From the NCBI GenBank assembly GCA_035455185.1, contig DATIFQ010000381.1:1-14903 (forward strand): a DNA stretch of 14,903 nt, in the 5' to 3' direction. A model generated the notes under the pieces. It was given only the letters and a program-made list of their open reading frames with translations. It was not told the DNA's origin and did not search any database. The translations under genes were made by a program, and so were the position numbers. The DNA comes from JAEHDI01 sp035455185 (GTDB lineage: Bacteria; Acidobacteriota; Terriglobia; Bryobacterales; Bryobacteraceae). Positions within the stretch are counted from its first letter, which is position 1; each line of letters starts with the position of its first letter. Positions 13,612-14,903 of the stretch are shown here, in pieces.

Positions 13612-13655
13612 CCGGGGACATGGGTAACACTTTAGACCGGCGACATGGGTGACAG
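13612..13655. mobile_element. Tandem 25-bp repeats resembling an insertion-sequence end
   Basis: CCGGGGACATGGGTAACAC (13612-13630) and CCGGCGACATGGGTGACAG (13637-13655) repeat with a 25-base period. Repeated GACATGGGTRACA blocks are what I recall at the termini of DDE integrase-type insertion sequences, where they bind transposase. No transposase is adjacent, so this would be a solo end left by deletion or decay. Confidence 0.45.
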
Positions 13656-13919
13656 TTGCGCGAAGCGCGACCGTCAGGGAGCGGAAGCGCAATGGAACCG
13701 CGCGCGTAAGCAAGCGGTACTTTGTACGCCGGGCTCCCTGGCCCGGCTAGGATCTGCCGGCTTTCAATCCCGCTCCACCCACCTTCCGCTCCAACCTCAT
13801 CCCCCGATATTCACTCTGACGTGACCCCAGCGCACCCCACACCCTCCCTCCGCGATACAATCGTGACGGAAAATCGGGTCGGATGCGCCGGAAGTCAGGG
13901 CACCCGGCGCTCGTGGACC
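13656..13919. other. Intergenic region with no recognised gene
   Basis: With the preceding repeats this fills a 476-base gap between the serine hydrolase and the minus-strand gene. It contains a 6-bp perfect hairpin CCGGGC / GCCCGG (13729-13734 and 13741-13746) without a T-run. Beyond that, the sequence is C-rich with no convincing frame. Confidence 0.5.
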
Positions 13920-14441
13920 TCAATGAGCGAACCGCGATCGTGGGAAGCCAACCATGGATTGCTTGAGCTTCACAGATCCGCTGCGCCGGCGAACTCCGGC
14001 AAGCTGAAACAGTATCTCCGTGTCGCTCAAGAACAACAACCTCTCGGCTGCTGACGAGTCTTGCGGTACGAGCAAGTTCAAATCCGCTAGAAATTGCTTC
14101 TCCAGCGTCTCGTCAACTTCGACACCCAGCCACTCGGCATAACCACGAAGGTCGGATGCCTGCTCCTTCAAGTCCAGGCACAGCCACTGAAGATAGGCGG
14201 ATTGCCAGCTCCCAAGAACCAACCTGCCGATCTTCCCCTTCTGCTCAACTTCAGCCCGCCCGAGCGATGCCAGAGCGATGAGCTGCCCGAAACGGGAAGG
14301 AATCTCGGAGACGGCTCCGCTCGAGCTTGGGGCCAGTGCCCGGGTCGTAGTAGCTTCGGTTGATATCCAACAAACAACTTCGGAACTCATGGAACACCCG
14401 AAAAGGTGACGGGCCGCGATGACAAGCTGCCCGTTTGCCAC
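13920..14441 (-). CDS. Unrecognised protein, 173 aa (paralogue of the left-edge gene)
   Basis: I do not recognise the family. The protein is soluble in appearance, with no signal peptide or membrane segment. Its middle is helical and rich in Leu, Glu and Trp (LGSWQSAYLQWLCLDLKEQASDL), and a later part reads AERLLFLSDTEILFQLAGV. The start is GTG, conserved at the same alignment position in the partial paralogue at 1-178, with which it shares about 43 of 59 residues; an ATG at 14390 is an alternative. Fewer changes in the protein than in its DNA would support a real gene, but I could only compare this by eye. Its promoter (14479-14506) is also duplicated. The gene lies among mobile-element debris. 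Confidence 0.62.
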   Translation of the reverse strand: MANGQLVIAARHLFGCSMSSEVVCWISTEATTTRALAPSSSGAVSEIPSRFGQLIALASLGRAEVEQKGKIGRLVLGSWQSAYLQWLCLDLKEQASDLRGYAEWLGVEVDETLEKQFLADLNLLVPQDSSAAERLLFLSDTEILFQLAGVRRRSGSVKLKQSMVGFPRSRFAH

Positions 14442-14556
14442 CTTAAGAAGTACATCCCGACGCAGGGGACAGCTTCAAGATATAGTCTTGCTAGTACATA
14501 AGCCAATAGTACCTTTAACTCAATTTTGGAGTGCGACGGCGTGCAGCATTCCCCGC
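14264..14556. repeat. Right copy of the ~292-bp direct repeat (partner 1-292)
   Basis: It covers the 5' half of the unrecognised gene, its promoter and upstream DNA. The right boundary falls at CCCCGC, exactly where the 68-bp repeat (14551-14617) begins, so the two repeats overlap by six bases. In the left copy the same six bases lead into unrelated sequence. Confidence 0.85.
14479..14506 (-). promoter_or_regulatory. Predicted promoter of the unrecognised gene at 13920-14441
   Basis: On the minus strand, a TTGGCT -35 (14501-14506) and a TATATC -10 (14479-14484) are 16 bases apart, the same as in the left copy (215-242). The predicted 5' leader is about 30 bases. Confidence 0.5.
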
Positions 14557-14617
14557 TTTTCCGCCTGTCCTTGCGCCAGCGTCTCGCGTGCGCGGTCAGA
14601 AACCTGCCCCATGTTCG
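14551..14617. repeat. 68-bp direct repeat, second copy
   Basis: This is the partner of 13528-13595. After it the two copies diverge at the bases following ATGTTCG. Confidence 0.8.
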
Positions 14618-14670
14618 CATGCAGTTACGGAAGCGCAAGTCGCCAGACTTGCCGCACCGGTCGTTGTGTA

Positions 14671-14723
14671 GCAAAACCCCGGATTGACTCGAAGTTTCTG
14701 AAGAAATGGGGGACTGACCCAGG
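14671..14723. repeat. Degenerate palindromic REP-like element, interrupted at its right end
   Basis: The left arm GCAAAACCCCGGATTGACTC matches the left arm at 5624-5643 closely. The right arm GGGACTGACCCAGG should continue into GTTTTGC as at 8458-8464, but it is cut off after CCCAGG, where the insertion sequence appears to begin. Confidence 0.6.
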
Positions 14724-14903
14724 AGTGTCCGGTTAAAAGTGGAAGAGATTCAACTGGTTAGGGGAGGGCGGTGAAAGGTTGTGATCTTCGGTGTGTTGGA
14801 AGGCCTGTAAAATCGGGGTTTTCTCGAATAAGCTGACGCTGAGAACTTGCAGAAACGTGTAGAGGCTGATGCCCAGGCCCAGTCGTTTGCGGACGATGGC
14901 GAC
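14722..14903 (-). mobile_element. One end of an IS4-family insertion sequence
   Basis: The element end is placed near 14722 because the palindromic element is interrupted there and the transposase stop follows at once. The terminal bases, read inward, are AGTGTCCGGTTAAAAG. The inverted partner and any target duplication lie outside the window, so the exact boundary is inferred. Confidence 0.6.
14733..14903 (-). CDS. IS4-family transposase, C-terminal 56 residues (partial at right edge)
   Basis: The minus strand encodes VAIVRKRLGL, then SLYTFLQVLSVSLFEKTPIL, and ends NQLNLFHF before TAA at 14733. This is the characteristic C-terminus of IS4-family DDE transposases, in which an AIVRKRL and LFEKTPI segment is followed by an NQL-type tail. 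The rest of the gene lies outside the window. The stop codon is about ten bases from the apparent element end near 14722, as is usual for insertion sequences. Whether the copy is active cannot be judged. Confidence 0.88.
   Translation of the reverse strand, partial: VAIVRKRLGLGISLYTFLQVLSVSLFEKTPILQAFQHTEDHNLSPPSPNQLNLFHF

Noticed and set aside
13477..14723. Possible CRISPR array from the multiple repeats at the right end
   Set aside because: The repeats differ in length, spacing and family, and there are no regular unique spacers or cas genes.

Overview
The window is high-GC (about 60%) bacterial chromosome with a sparse, patchwork layout. It holds ordinary single genes and short operons separated by repeat-rich intergenic DNA, gene fragments and insertion-sequence debris. 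The combination of a Tat-exported Gfo/Idh oxidoreductase with a HEAT-repeat partner, many serine-hydrolase, DoxX, SRPBCC and DUF1801-type genes, and palindromic intergenic elements suggests an Acidobacteriota soil bacterium of the Solibacter/Bryobacterales type. This is inference; there is no rRNA or marker gene to settle it.

Layout, left to right. 1-178 (-) is the 5' end of an unrecognised gene with its promoter; a second copy of this gene (13920-14441, -) and of its promoter lies at the far right, so almost the whole window sits between direct repeats about 14.26 kb apart. 464-1609 (+) is a SAM-dependent methyltransferase of the Rv2258c-like architecture with an odd export-like leader. 1828-3246 (-) is a large unrecognised protein. 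3396-4358 (-) is an AraC-family regulator divergent from an aldo/keto reductase (4533-5525, +), with a duplicated motif in the shared promoter region.

The middle holds a five-gene + strand operon: ArsR repressor, SRPBCC/AHSA1 protein, DoxX-like membrane protein and two DUF1801 proteins (about 5991-8365). Its promoter carries a 38-bp dyad centred between -35 and -10, and the predicted transcript start falls on a GTG codon of arsR. The operon is bracketed by what look like the C-terminal (5691-5828) and N-terminal (8526-8696) fragments of one type ISP-like restriction-modification protein, in swapped order. After it come a group I truncated haemoglobin (9046-9462, +), a - strand Gfo/Idh oxidoreductase and HEAT-protein pair (11903 to 9735), and a secreted serine hydrolase of the beta-lactamase fold (12127-13443, +).

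The right end (13444-14903) is mostly mobile debris: a palindromic element, tandem 25-bp repeats resembling an insertion-sequence end, a 68-bp repeat, the second copy of the left-edge gene, and the 3' end of an IS4-family transposase whose element appears to have landed inside one of the palindromic repeats. Palindromic elements of one family occur at 5624-5689, 8435-8464 (half), 13477-13539 and 14671-14723 (interrupted), three of them just 3' of genes, which recalls REP sequences. I see no tRNA, rRNA, CRISPR array or recognisable defence island. The most unusual items are the swapped restriction-modification fragments, the operator/leaderless arrangement of the arsR operon, the haemoglobin lacking its usual distal tyrosine, and the paired promoters and paralogues at the window edges.
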